DNA of 10,436 bases from Rhodobacteraceae bacterium UBA3087. Its GTDB lineage: Bacteria; Pseudomonadota; Alphaproteobacteria; Rhodobacterales; Rhodobacteraceae. Location of the stretch: the NCBI GenBank assembly GCA_002367285.1, contig DFBF01000057.1:14090-24525 (forward strand). The letters run 5' to 3'. The translations under genes and the position numbers were made by a program. Positions 1 through 5,932 of this stretch are shown here, in pieces (the stretch's first letter is position 1; every line of letters begins with the position of its first letter). The notes under the pieces were generated by a model. The model searched no databases and was not told where the DNA came from. It was given only the letters and a program-made list of their open reading frames with translations.

Positions 1-890
1 CACCCCACGGTCACCAGCCCCGCGCCAATGCGCAAAGCGCCGCGCGCCGCCAGACGCCCCGCCCCGCCCTTGCCAGAGCCGCCCGACAGGATCAAAGCGT
101 GGCCGTGCGAGAATTTGTGGAAATAGGTCTCTTTCTCAACTCGATCCATATCTGCCCAAGCTGTCCGAACCCTGTCCGTTCGTGTCGTCCATCGCGTCTC
201 CAAGCCAATGCCCTTAACGACCAGCTTTCCTGTCAACTCTGGCCCGTCGAAAAGTACATGACCAAGCTTAGCGGCATGAAACGAAACGGTCAGATCAGCG
301 CGAAAATGGGCGAGAGGATATTTTCCGCTGTCAAGAACGTGCCCGCTGTCCGAACACAGGGACGTAGGGATGTCTATTGCAACCAAACGCTCCGGTTCTC
401 TGAGCGACCTTTCATAGGGCCATATTGATCCGCGTATACTACCGAGAACTCTTGCTGCTTCTCCTTCAACAGGGCGTGTTAAACCGGTGCCGAACAGAGC
501 ATCGCAAACCACGTCAAAGTGACGATGGTGGGGAAAGGGGAAACCCTCATGGTCCAGAGGCAGCACCGCCCCCATCTCCGCCCACCGCTCATAATTCACC
601 CGCGCATCCGGGGGCAGCTTCTCGGCGTTGCCGTACAGAAACACCTCGACCTCCCAACCCCAGTCCTTCAACAGCCGCGCCACCACGAACCCGTCGCCGC
701 CATTGTTGCCCGGTCCGCACAAGACAGCCGCGCGATGGGACGTCGTTGCCAACTCGGGCCACTCCTCAAAAATCGCTTCGACCACGCCCCGCCCGGCGCG
801 TTCCATCAGCTCCAGCCCGGTGACCTCACCCGACTCAATCGCCGCGTGTTCGATGGCGCGCATTTGGGCAGCGGTCAGCAGTTCGGTCAT
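1..890 (-). CDS. nnr: Bifunctional NAD(P)H-hydrate repair enzyme (epimerase + ADP-dependent dehydratase), N-terminal part, runs off left edge
   Basis: Repairs NADH and NADPH damaged by hydration: the N-terminal YjeF_N domain epimerises R to S hydrates, and the C-terminal carbohydrate-kinase-like domain dehydrates the S form using ADP. The frame is open from ATG at 890 to base 1, giving 296 residues. Visible motifs are MTELLTAAQMRAIEHAA at the start, the nucleotide-binding loop GPGNNGGDG (59-67), FGTGLTRPVEG (133-143), and an altered DIPSGL motif read here as DIPTSL (173-178). The second domain starts near residue 257 with FHKFSHGHALILSGG and continues to ARGALRIGAGLVTVG. GAGGGCG about seven bases upstream supports the start. 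The gene diverges from glnB. Odd: bases about 121-480 (residues 137-259) are roughly 52% G+C by hand count, against 63-78% in the 60-base blocks I counted on either side, with AGA, ATA, TTA and GGA codons. No frameshift is seen, so the gene is probably functional. The rest of the dehydratase domain lies outside the window. Confidence 0.93.
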   Translation of the reverse strand, partial: MTELLTAAQMRAIEHAAIESGEVTGLELMERAGRGVVEAIFEEWPELATTSHRAAVLCGPGNNGGDGFVVARLLKDWGWEVEVFLYGNAEKLPPDARVNYERWAEMGAVLPLDHEGFPFPHHRHFDVVCDALFGTGLTRPVEGEAARVLGSIRGSIWPYERSLREPERLVAIDIPTSLCSDSGHVLDSGKYPLAHFRADLTVSFHAAKLGHVLFDGPELTGKLVVKGIGLETRWTTRTDRVRTAWADMDRVEKETYFHKFSHGHALILSGGSGKGGAGRLAARGALRIGAGLVTVG

Positions 891-910
891 GAATTTCGCC
901 CTCAAAATTC
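891..910 (-). promoter_or_regulatory. Inverted repeat enclosing the nnr ribosome-binding site
   Basis: Directly before the nnr start codon, the minus strand reads GAATTT, then TGAGGGCG, then AAATTC, then ATG. The arms GAATTT and AAATTC are perfect complements, and the 8-base loop holds the likely Shine-Dalgarno GAGGGCG. This could be a small hairpin presenting the ribosome-binding site, or a DNA operator. The arms are short and A/T-rich, so chance is a real alternative. Confidence 0.3.
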
Positions 911-1016
911 GCAAACTGCCCATCAAGAAAGCATTTTGCCTATTATTTGGTCACTGACGCCAGAATCCAGCCCTGTGTCAACCTACGCTCAGCCTAGCCA
1001 ATTGAGCCCCCCGCGC

Positions 1017-1048
1017 GAAAGTGATCTTTCAACTTCGAAACATAGAAT
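1017..1048 (+). promoter_or_regulatory. Candidate glnB promoter with an inverted repeat over the -35 position
   Basis: TAGAAT (1043-1048) matches five of six bases of a sigma-70 -10 box. With a 16-base spacer, the -35 position is GTGATC (1021-1026), a poor match to TTGACA. A weak -35 would suit an activator-dependent promoter; in Rhodobacter capsulatus NtrC activates glnB with housekeeping RNA polymerase. The perfect inverted repeat GAAAG-TGAT-CTTTC (1017-1030) covers the -35 position and is a candidate protein-binding site. Transcription would start near 1055, about 22 bases before the glnB ATG. I saw no sigma-54 site (GG-N10-GC in context) in 891-1076. This is inference from pattern alone. 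Confidence 0.35.
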
Positions 1049-1076
1049 CCACCAGAACTCTTGCGGGGGAGAGCAC

Positions 1077-1415
1077 ATGAAAAAGATTGAAGCCATCATC
1101 AAACCGTTCAAACTGGACGAAGTGAAAGAGGCGCTTCAGGACATTGGCGTGCAAGGCCTGTCCGTTATCGAAGTCAAAGGCTTTGGCCGTCAGAAAGGCC
1201 ACACCGAACTGTATCGCGGCGCCGAATATGTCGTGGACTTCCTGCCCAAGGTGAAAATCGAAGTCGTGCTGCCCGCCGATCAGGTTGACGGCGCCATCGA
1301 AGCCATCGTCGAGGCCGCCAAGACCGACAAGATCGGTGACGGCAAGATTTTCGTCTCGACCGTCGAACAAGCCATTCGCATCCGCACCGGTGAAGCCGGT
1401 CAGGACGCGCTGTAA
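1077..1415 (+). CDS. glnB: Nitrogen regulatory protein PII (GlnB)
   Basis: A 112-residue cytosolic trimeric signal protein that reads 2-oxoglutarate and ATP/ADP and controls glutamine synthetase adenylylation and NtrB/NtrC. The length is the family standard. The T-loop (residues 37-55) is intact: GRQKGHTELYRGAEYVVDFLPK carries Tyr51, the residue uridylylated by GlnD. The C-terminal signature around KIGDGKIFVSTVEQAIRIRTGE (85-106) matches nucleotide-binding PII proteins. The start MKKIEAIIKPFKLDEVKEAL favours GlnB over GlnK, and the position directly before glnA supports this. The open frame extends far upstream, but the chosen ATG is right because homology begins there and GGGGGAGA lies about four bases before it. 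The gap to glnA is 41 bases with no terminator, so the two genes probably share a transcript. Confidence 0.97.
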   Translation: MKKIEAIIKPFKLDEVKEALQDIGVQGLSVIEVKGFGRQKGHTELYRGAEYVVDFLPKVKIEVVLPADQVDGAIEAIVEAAKTDKIGDGKIFVSTVEQAIRIRTGEAGQDAL

Positions 1416-1456
1416 ACACCACGAACACCCAAGATATCTAAAAGAGGGAACCAGAA

Positions 1457-2863
1457 ATGAGCGTTAAAGACGTACTCAAGCAAATCAAGGAAGACGACAT
1501 TGCCTATGTCGACATCCGTTTCACCGACGTTCGCGGCAAATTGCAGCACGTGACGGTCGATTGCGACCTGGTCGACGAAGACTTCCTGGAAGAAGGCTTC
1601 ATGTTCGACGGCTCCTCCATCGCTGGTTGGAAGTCGATCGAAAACTCGGACATGAAACTGATGCCCGACACCGACAGCGCCTATATCGACCCGTTCTATG
1701 CGGAAAAAACGCTGTGCGTGCACTGCTCGATTGTCGAACCCGACACCGGCGAAGCCTATTCGCGCGACCCGCGCGGCACCGCGCAAAAGGCCGAAGCGTT
1801 CTTGAAAGCGTCGGGCATTGGTGACGTGGCCTATATGGGCCCCGAAGCCGAATTCTTCCTGTTTGACGACGTGCGTTTCCAGGTTGCCATCAACAAGGTC
1901 TCCTATCAGGTCGACGCCATCGACGCGTCCTGGAACACCGATACCGAATACGAAATGGGCAACTCGGGCCACCGTCCCGGCGTCAAAGGCGGCTATTTCC
2001 CCGTCAACCCGATCGACGACGCCCAGGATATCCGCGGCGAAATGCTGTCGACCATGAAGCAGATCGGCATGAAAACCGACAAGCACCACCACGAGGTGGC
2101 CTCGTGCCAGCACGAGCTGGGCTTGATCTTTGATAGCCTGACCAAACAGGCCGACGAGCTGCAGAAATACAAGTACATCATCCACAACGTGGCACATGCT
2201 TACGGCAAAACGGCGACCTTCATGCCGAAACCGATCGCAGGTGACAACGGCACCGGCATGCACGTGAACATGTCGATCTGGAAAGATGGCAAGCCGCTGT
2301 TTGCGGGCGACAAATACGCCGACCTGTCGCAAGAAGCGCTGTATTTCATCGGTGGTGTGCTGAAACACGCCAAAACGCTGAATGCCTTTACCAACCCGTC
2401 GACCAACTCCTACAAGCGTCTGATCCCGGGCTTTGAAGCCCCGGTTCTGCGTGCCTATTCGGCCCGTAACCGGTCGGGTTGCGTGCGGATCCCGTGGACC
2501 GAAAGCCCCAAAGCCAAGCGCGTTGAGGCCCGTTTCCCCGATCCCGCAGCGAACCCCTATCTGTGCTTCGCCGCGCTGCTGATGGCTGGCCTTGACGGTA
2601 TCAAGAACAAGATCGACCCGGGCCCCGCGCAGGACAAGAACCTGTACGACCTGCCGGCTGAAGAGCTGGAAGGCATCCCGACGGTTTGCGCATCCTTGCG
2701 CGAAGCTCTGGATAGCCTGGCCGCAGATCATGACTTCCTGCTGGCTGGTGACGTGTTCACCAAAGACCAGATCGAAGGGTACATGGAACTGAAGTGGGAA
2801 GAGGTTTACGCCTATGAACACACCCCGCACCCGGTGGAATTCCAGCTGTATTACAGCTGCTAA
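1457..2863 (+). CDS. glnA: Glutamine synthetase, type I
   Basis: Makes glutamine from glutamate, ammonia and ATP in the cytosol; active as a dodecamer. The 468 residues are the usual length for the adenylylated type I-beta form. Motifs in order: FMFDGSSIAGW (48-58) in the N-terminal beta-grasp domain; MGPEAEFFLF (127-136) with metal-binding glutamates; KHHHEVASCQHE (209-220); the ATP-binding stretch KPIAGDNGTGMHVNMS (258-273); NPSTNSYKRLIPGFEAP (313-329); the arginine-rich active-site region ARNRSGCVRIP (336-346); and KNLYDLP with Tyr397, the adenylylation target of GlnE. AGAGGGA about seven bases before the ATG is a good ribosome-binding site. Expected to be controlled post-translationally through PII and GlnE. 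A rho-independent terminator follows 24 bases after the stop. A long antisense frame over the gene is a codon-bias shadow. Confidence 0.98.
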   Translation: MSVKDVLKQIKEDDIAYVDIRFTDVRGKLQHVTVDCDLVDEDFLEEGFMFDGSSIAGWKSIENSDMKLMPDTDSAYIDPFYAEKTLCVHCSIVEPDTGEAYSRDPRGTAQKAEAFLKASGIGDVAYMGPEAEFFLFDDVRFQVAINKVSYQVDAIDASWNTDTEYEMGNSGHRPGVKGGYFPVNPIDDAQDIRGEMLSTMKQIGMKTDKHHHEVASCQHELGLIFDSLTKQADELQKYKYIIHNVAHAYGKTATFMPKPIAGDNGTGMHVNMSIWKDGKPLFAGDKYADLSQEALYFIGGVLKHAKTLNAFTNPSTNSYKRLIPGFEAPVLRAYSARNRSGCVRIPWTESPKAKRVEARFPDPAANPYLCFAALLMAGLDGIKNKIDPGPAQDKNLYDLPAEELEGIPTVCASLREALDSLAADHDFLLAGDVFTKDQIEGYMELKWEEVYAYEHTPHPVEFQLYYSC

Positions 2864-2887
2864 CTCCCCACCTAGCGGAAACAATCA

Positions 2888-2914
2888 GGGCGTCCCATTG
2901 CGGGGCGCCCTTTT
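2888..2914 (+). terminator. Rho-independent terminator of the glnB-glnA transcript
   Basis: The arms GGGCGTCCC (2888-2896) and GGGGCGCCC (2902-2910) form a nine-base-pair stem with one U-G wobble and a five-base loop (ATTGC). TTTT follows at once. It begins 24 bases after the glnA stop codon. The shape and place are typical of an intrinsic terminator. Confidence 0.85.
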
Positions 2915-2915
2915 C

Positions 2916-2952
2916 AATTGTGGCGAAACCGGCACCACAATTCACGTTTTTT
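2916..2952. repeat. Perfect inverted repeat plus T-run, possible second terminator or operator
   Basis: AATTGTGG (2916-2923) and CCACAATT (2935-2942) are perfect 8-base inverted arms around an 11-base loop. A run of six T (2947-2952) follows four bases later. Lying just two bases past the first terminator, it may be a backup terminator. The A/T-rich arms and the gap before the T-run make it weaker than the first hairpin, so it could instead be an operator for the gene starting at 3033. The rest of 2953-3003 holds nothing I can name. Confidence 0.4.
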
Positions 2953-3003
2953 GCCCCACTGTTTCCAAATCGCGACCGCATTGGCCCGCCATTGTTGTGC
3001 CTA

Positions 3004-3034
3004 CAGAGACAATAGTCCGTGAGGCAGAGACAAT
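3004..3034 (+). repeat. Pair of 10-base direct repeats, 21 bases apart, over the start of the small gene
   Basis: CAGAGACAAT occurs at 3004-3013 and again at 3025-3034. The 21-base period is two helical turns. The second copy overlaps the ATG at 3033. This could be a two-site operator, a translation-control element, or a chance duplication. No convincing -35/-10 pair is seen beside it. Confidence 0.35.
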
Positions 3035-3230
3035 GAGCACCTATACAAGCATCAAGCAAACATCGCTGTTCCGTCTGCAATCGCAGATGGCCGAACACCG
3101 CCTGGTTCAGGCCTTTCGCCAGACCGGTTGGTTGGGCCACAGCAGCGCGCCACGACGCGCCGCAGGCCAGGTGACGCGCATTCGCCATTGGCAGGACGGC
3201 GGTTTCGTCTCTCTGCCGCTGGCTGCCTGA
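3033..3230 (+). CDS. Small hypothetical protein (65 residues)
   Basis: I do not recognise this protein. It starts MSTYTSIKQTSLFRLQSQMA, continues with an amphipathic, arginine-rich stretch (EHRLVQAFRQTGWLG, 21-35) and ends with GGFVSLPLAA. There is no signal peptide, membrane segment or cysteine. The ATG at 3033 is chosen because it lies after the glnA terminators and follows a purine-rich GAGGCAGAGA; the same frame is open further upstream but would run back into the terminator and glnA. The next gene begins 10 bases after its stop, so the two are probably cotranscribed. It might be a real small regulator or partner of that gene, or only a leader frame; coding status is moderately supported by spacing and codon use. 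Confidence 0.55.
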   Translation: MSTYTSIKQTSLFRLQSQMAEHRLVQAFRQTGWLGHSSAPRRAAGQVTRIRHWQDGGFVSLPLAA

Positions 3231-3240
3231 GGTTGCGACC

Positions 3241-4101
3241 ATGGCCCAGCCCCAGATCACCGCGACACTTCTGTTCACCATCCTGCCCAACCTGGACCTG
3301 TCCAGCCTGGCGCGACGCATAAATGCGCGTATGCCTGGCCTGGACCTGGCCCCAGCGCAGGATGGACAGGCTGAACCGACCCGCGCGCGGCAGACATCGC
3401 GGCAGACATCTGGGCTGACATCTGGCAAGGCTGAGGTCACGATCACAACCAGCCCGGCCCCGCTGGGGGCCGAGGCGTTTTGTGGCGCAATCACGCCAGA
3501 CACCCCCGCCGCGACCCGCGCCGCCCTGATCGGAATTGTTGGGCGTCACGGGGGCTGGGTGCGGTTCGCGATCCAGGCCACAGGGCCCGCAGACCCCACC
3601 GACACCGCGAAAACCGTACGGCTTCAACTGCGCCTGGCCCATGCCTGCGCCGCCGAACTGGCCCGCCTGCATCCGCCCCTGGCGCTGCACTGGGGCCCGA
3701 CCAATCGCTTGATGCAACGCGCCGCGTTTGATCCCATGGTCGAAGACGACGCTCCGATCGCGCTGTTTCTGGCGGCCAGCGACGAAATCACCGGCCAACG
3801 CCGCCTGCCTGGGCTGCGCATCCACGGCGCCCAGCCCTGGTTGGGCCTGGATTTGCACGCGCAACTGGGCGCCCTGCCCCGCGAGGTCGTGCGCCACGCC
3901 GCGCTGGCCTTTGTCAAAGCCGCGCGCGCCAGTGCCGCAGTCGTGGATGGCCAAAGCTTCCACCACGCCGGTCAGAGCTTTCGCATCGCGCACGCGGCGG
4001 ATACGGATCGGATTGATCTGATCCCCGCCGCGCAAACGCCCTTGGTCGCGGCCCCGCACCCACGTGCGTTGGATATGCTCAGAACGCGGGCAACGGCCTA
4101 A
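3241..4101 (+). CDS. Conserved-looking protein of unknown function (286 residues), possible distant DUF4261 relative
   Basis: No family is recognised with certainty. The N-terminus (TLLFTILPNLDLSSLARRIN, 9-28) has the look of a small alpha/beta domain. Residues 50-61 are three RQTS-like units from a tandem DNA repeat and probably form a flexible linker. The remainder is globular: WVRFAIQATGPADP (about 105-118), ALHWGPTNRLMQRAAFDPM (about 144-162), WLGLDLHAQLGALP and VVDGQSFHHAGQSFRI. The order of a short N-terminal domain, an xHWG-like motif before a phenylalanine-containing helix, and a late DGxS element recalls DUF4261 proteins, but this is weak. No signal peptide or membrane segment is seen. 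It lies 10 bases after the 65-residue frame, and its stop overlaps the stop of the convergent lipoprotein gene by 4 bases. Codon use matches its neighbours, so it is very likely a real gene. Confidence 0.8.
   Translation: MAQPQITATLLFTILPNLDLSSLARRINARMPGLDLAPAQDGQAEPTRARQTSRQTSGLTSGKAEVTITTSPAPLGAEAFCGAITPDTPAATRAALIGIVGRHGGWVRFAIQATGPADPTDTAKTVRLQLRLAHACAAELARLHPPLALHWGPTNRLMQRAAFDPMVEDDAPIALFLAASDEITGQRRLPGLRIHGAQPWLGLDLHAQLGALPREVVRHAALAFVKAARASAAVVDGQSFHHAGQSFRIAHAADTDRIDLIPAAQTPLVAAPHPRALDMLRTRATA
3387..3422 (+). repeat. Three tandem 12-base units inside the 3241-4101 gene
   Basis: GCGGCAGACATC occurs twice in tandem (3387-3398 and 3399-3410), followed by a diverged copy, TGGGCTGACATC (3411-3422). 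In frame they encode RQTS, RQTS, GLTS. The unit is a multiple of three, so slippage would change protein length without breaking the frame. Confidence 0.8.
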
Positions 4102-4952
4102 TCCCCGTCCGCTGGCCAAGCAGCCAGAATACGGCTGGCCATCAGGTCTGCGCTGCCCGTCCGCCATCCCCCGTCACCGCCTTCGACATAGGTCACAAAA
4201 CGGAACCCTGTTGTGCCCAAAAGGCTTTGGCTGGCGATCTCGTCAGGCCAGATCACCACCCGGCCATAGCTTTCGCGCTGAGGAAAGCGGGCCTCAGGCA
4301 AGGCGTCATGGATCAGCTCTGTGCAGTACAGCGGCGCACCGTTGTCCAGCCGGAAACTCTGATCAAACGGGCGACCCAGCTGGGCCAGCAGGTGCAGCAC
4401 GACCGCACGCTTGCGCGCCGTGCTGACGCGCTCCAGCCGGAACAGCGCCGCCGCATCGGCCTCTAACAGATCGCTGCGATGGGACAGATGCACACCTTCA
4501 TCCAGCGCCTCGATTGCCACCGATCCCTGGCGCAGCATGGCATGGTGCGGCGTCACCGCCGGATGGTCCCACAGGCCCAGCGCGCGCATTTCTCCCTCGC
4601 CCCCCAGAAACAGCGCGCTGTGGCCAAAGAACCCATCGCCCCCCGCACCTGACAGGCGCGAATGGTTGGACATCAGGATCAGGTCCAACACCTGCGCCTG
4701 GTCAATCAGATGGTCCTGCGCGCCGGTCTGATCCTCCAGATAGGAGGGGCGCAGCTTTACGGCGCGTGTCGCCGGTACAATCCACAGAGACGTGGCCTCG
4801 GCCATCTCGACCACAGCCAGAGGCCAGTGATCCTGACTGGCGCAACAGGTGGCCAGCGTGCCAGGATCCGGCACCGGCACCGGATCAATCGGCGCAAGCG
4901 GCTTTTCGGCACAGCCTGCAAGACACAGCAGACAGATCAACATGTGACGCAT
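4098..4952 (-). CDS. Lipoprotein with a permuted papain-like (YiiX/NlpC-P60-type) hydrolase pattern
   Basis: A 284-residue protein starting MRHMLICLLCLAGC: a short signal peptide with lipobox LAGC and acylated Cys14, so it should be lipid-anchored facing the periplasm. A proline-rich linker (19-30) follows. The core has the order His-then-Cys of circularly permuted papain-fold enzymes: GFFGHSALFL with His111, then PLYCTELIHDAL with Cys210 and Glu212. In that family these residues hydrolyse amide or thioester bonds in peptidoglycan peptides or lipids; the true substrate here is unknown. The ATG at 4952 is preceded by GGAGGGCTGAGG inside the end of the upstream gene; ATG at 4943 is a possible alternative. 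The gene starts 2 bases after the N-demethylase-like gene stops, so the two are cotranscribed and perhaps translationally coupled. Confidence is high for lipoprotein and moderate for the enzyme family. Confidence 0.8.
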   Translation of the reverse strand: MRHMLICLLCLAGCAEKPLAPIDPVPVPDPGTLATCCASQDHWPLAVVEMAEATSLWIVPATRAVKLRPSYLEDQTGAQDHLIDQAQVLDLILMSNHSRLSGAGGDGFFGHSALFLGGEGEMRALGLWDHPAVTPHHAMLRQGSVAIEALDEGVHLSHRSDLLEADAAALFRLERVSTARKRAVVLHLLAQLGRPFDQSFRLDNGAPLYCTELIHDALPEARFPQRESYGRVVIWPDEIASQSLLGTTGFRFVTYVEGGDGGWRTGSADLMASRILAAWPADGD

Positions 4953-4954
4953 CC

Positions 4955-5728
4955 TCAGCCCTCCAGAACACGGCGATCTTCGACGCTGAGCGCGTCAAAG
5001 GGTACCACGAAAGTATGGATCGAAAAGATCACCGCCCGCGTGTGGTGCAGCCGCAACATGCCCTGACGTTCCACCCGCATCCATTTGGGCCCGTCGACAT
5101 ACAGGCTGCGCTGGTCTTGTTCGGTGCGCGGTTGGTGCAATTCAGGGTCGCCATAGGTCAGGAAATTCGCCCGCCACATCGGGCGATCCACCTGAATACC
5201 GTCAAACAACCGCTGGACGCGCTTGGCCAGGTCGGCGGTATAGACGGCCACCGGCACATGGATCATCGTCATTGGTTTCATGAATTTCTGCGCCAGGGTC
5301 CAGCTTGCGGGAAAACACAACAGCGCGCCGGTCAGCACATGTTCGTCGCCATGTTTCTCCATGATCACAAGGTCTTCCTGCACCAAAGCACCACAGGTTT
5401 GCAGTGGCTGGTCCCGGTCAATGGGCACAATACGCCCGTCCGGGCAGGTGACATGATCGCCCGCAACCGTAAACGCGGGATGCAGCGCCAGGTCCTCCAG
5501 CACACGTTGTAACAGTTCATCCGCCGCCGGGCGCGCGCTGTCGTCCAGACGCAGAACCGCGGCGCCCTTGTCGGCAATCAACCCGGCGCGATGCGCCATT
5601 TGCGCCCCATAGGCGTCGTCCACCAACAGCCATCCGCCCGGTGGGATAGGGTTCAGACCGGGCAAACGGCGCAGACGGTCTTCGGCCCAGGGCTTGATCG
5701 GCAGGCTGGTTTGGCAAATCTCGACCAT
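4955..5728 (-). CDS. Heme-dependent oxidative N-demethylase alpha-subunit-like protein (DUF3445 / HODM_asu-like)
   Basis: A 257-residue soluble protein of the DUF3445 family, named after the heme-binding alpha subunit of an enzyme that oxidatively demethylates dimethylamine. Family blocks are visible: the N-terminal QTSLPIKPW and RLPGLNPI; LVQEDLVIMEK (115-125); GDEHVLTGALLCFPASW (127-143) then TLAQKFMKPM; IHVPV (156-160); RPMWRANFLTYGDPELHQP (182-200); RVERQGMLRL (218-227); and FSIHTFVV (235-242). I cannot assign the heme ligand from sequence alone. ATG at 5728 is preferred over the longer frame to 5800 because GTGAGGAAAG lies just upstream and the family begins here. No ferredoxin, reductase or other HODM subunit is nearby, so a role in methylamine use is not shown; the partner gene is the lipoprotein 2 bases downstream. 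Many roseobacters degrade methylated amines, but the standalone form may have another substrate. Confidence 0.85.
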   Translation of the reverse strand: MVEICQTSLPIKPWAEDRLRRLPGLNPIPPGGWLLVDDAYGAQMAHRAGLIADKGAAVLRLDDSARPAADELLQRVLEDLALHPAFTVAGDHVTCPDGRIVPIDRDQPLQTCGALVQEDLVIMEKHGDEHVLTGALLCFPASWTLAQKFMKPMTMIHVPVAVYTADLAKRVQRLFDGIQVDRPMWRANFLTYGDPELHQPRTEQDQRSLYVDGPKWMRVERQGMLRLHHTRAVIFSIHTFVVPFDALSVEDRRVLEG

Positions 5729-5791
5729 GGCTTTCCTCACTCCCGCTGGCTCAAACCCGACACTGGAGCGGCGCATTTGGGAAAGCAAGCC

Positions 5792-5802
5792 GCATGTCAT
5801 GC
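5792..5802. promoter_or_regulatory. Small palindrome in the 5729-5932 gap, possible operator
   Basis: GCATG-T-CATGC is a perfect 5-base inverted repeat with a one-base centre, about 64 bases before the N-demethylase-like start. A TTGACG (minus strand, 5813-5808) lies just upstream of it and could be a -35 box, but no -10 box is seen at the right spacing. The rest of the 204-base gap has no gene and no clear terminator for the gene ending at 5933. Confidence 0.25.
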
Positions 5803-5932
5803 CCTCGCGTCAACCTGACACAGGGAGGAAAACCAAGACGGACCATGCCCGCAAGAGACGCAAGGCGTTGGCATCATCCCCGGCGGGAAATGGATCGAAA
5901 CGCAGCTGCTGTCCTTGGATCAGCGGACAAAT

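Noticed and set aside
99..957. Several plus-strand frames opposite nnr
   Set aside because: The minus strand is open throughout and encodes clear Nnr motifs; the plus frames have no motif.
931..981. TATTAT at 941 and minus-strand TTGACA at 981-976 as promoter boxes
   Set aside because: Neither has a partner box at workable spacing on its strand.
1400..2884. A 494-codon open frame on the minus strand covering all of glnA
   Set aside because: Its translation has no recognisable domain and mirrors the codon bias of glnA, which has every expected motif. It is a G+C-bias shadow.
3052..4167. A 371-codon minus-strand frame opposite the unknown gene
   Set aside because: Rich in Arg, Gly and Gln with no motif, crosses the ends of three better genes, and has no ribosome-binding site. 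Shadow frame.
4514..5512. A 332-codon plus-strand frame opposite the lipoprotein and N-demethylase-like genes
   Set aside because: Proline-, arginine- and histidine-rich translation without domains; the minus strand has the lipobox and family motifs.
5900..5932. Inverted TGTCC/GGACA as a terminator of the EEP gene
   Set aside because: Only five base pairs with a ten-base loop and no T-run.
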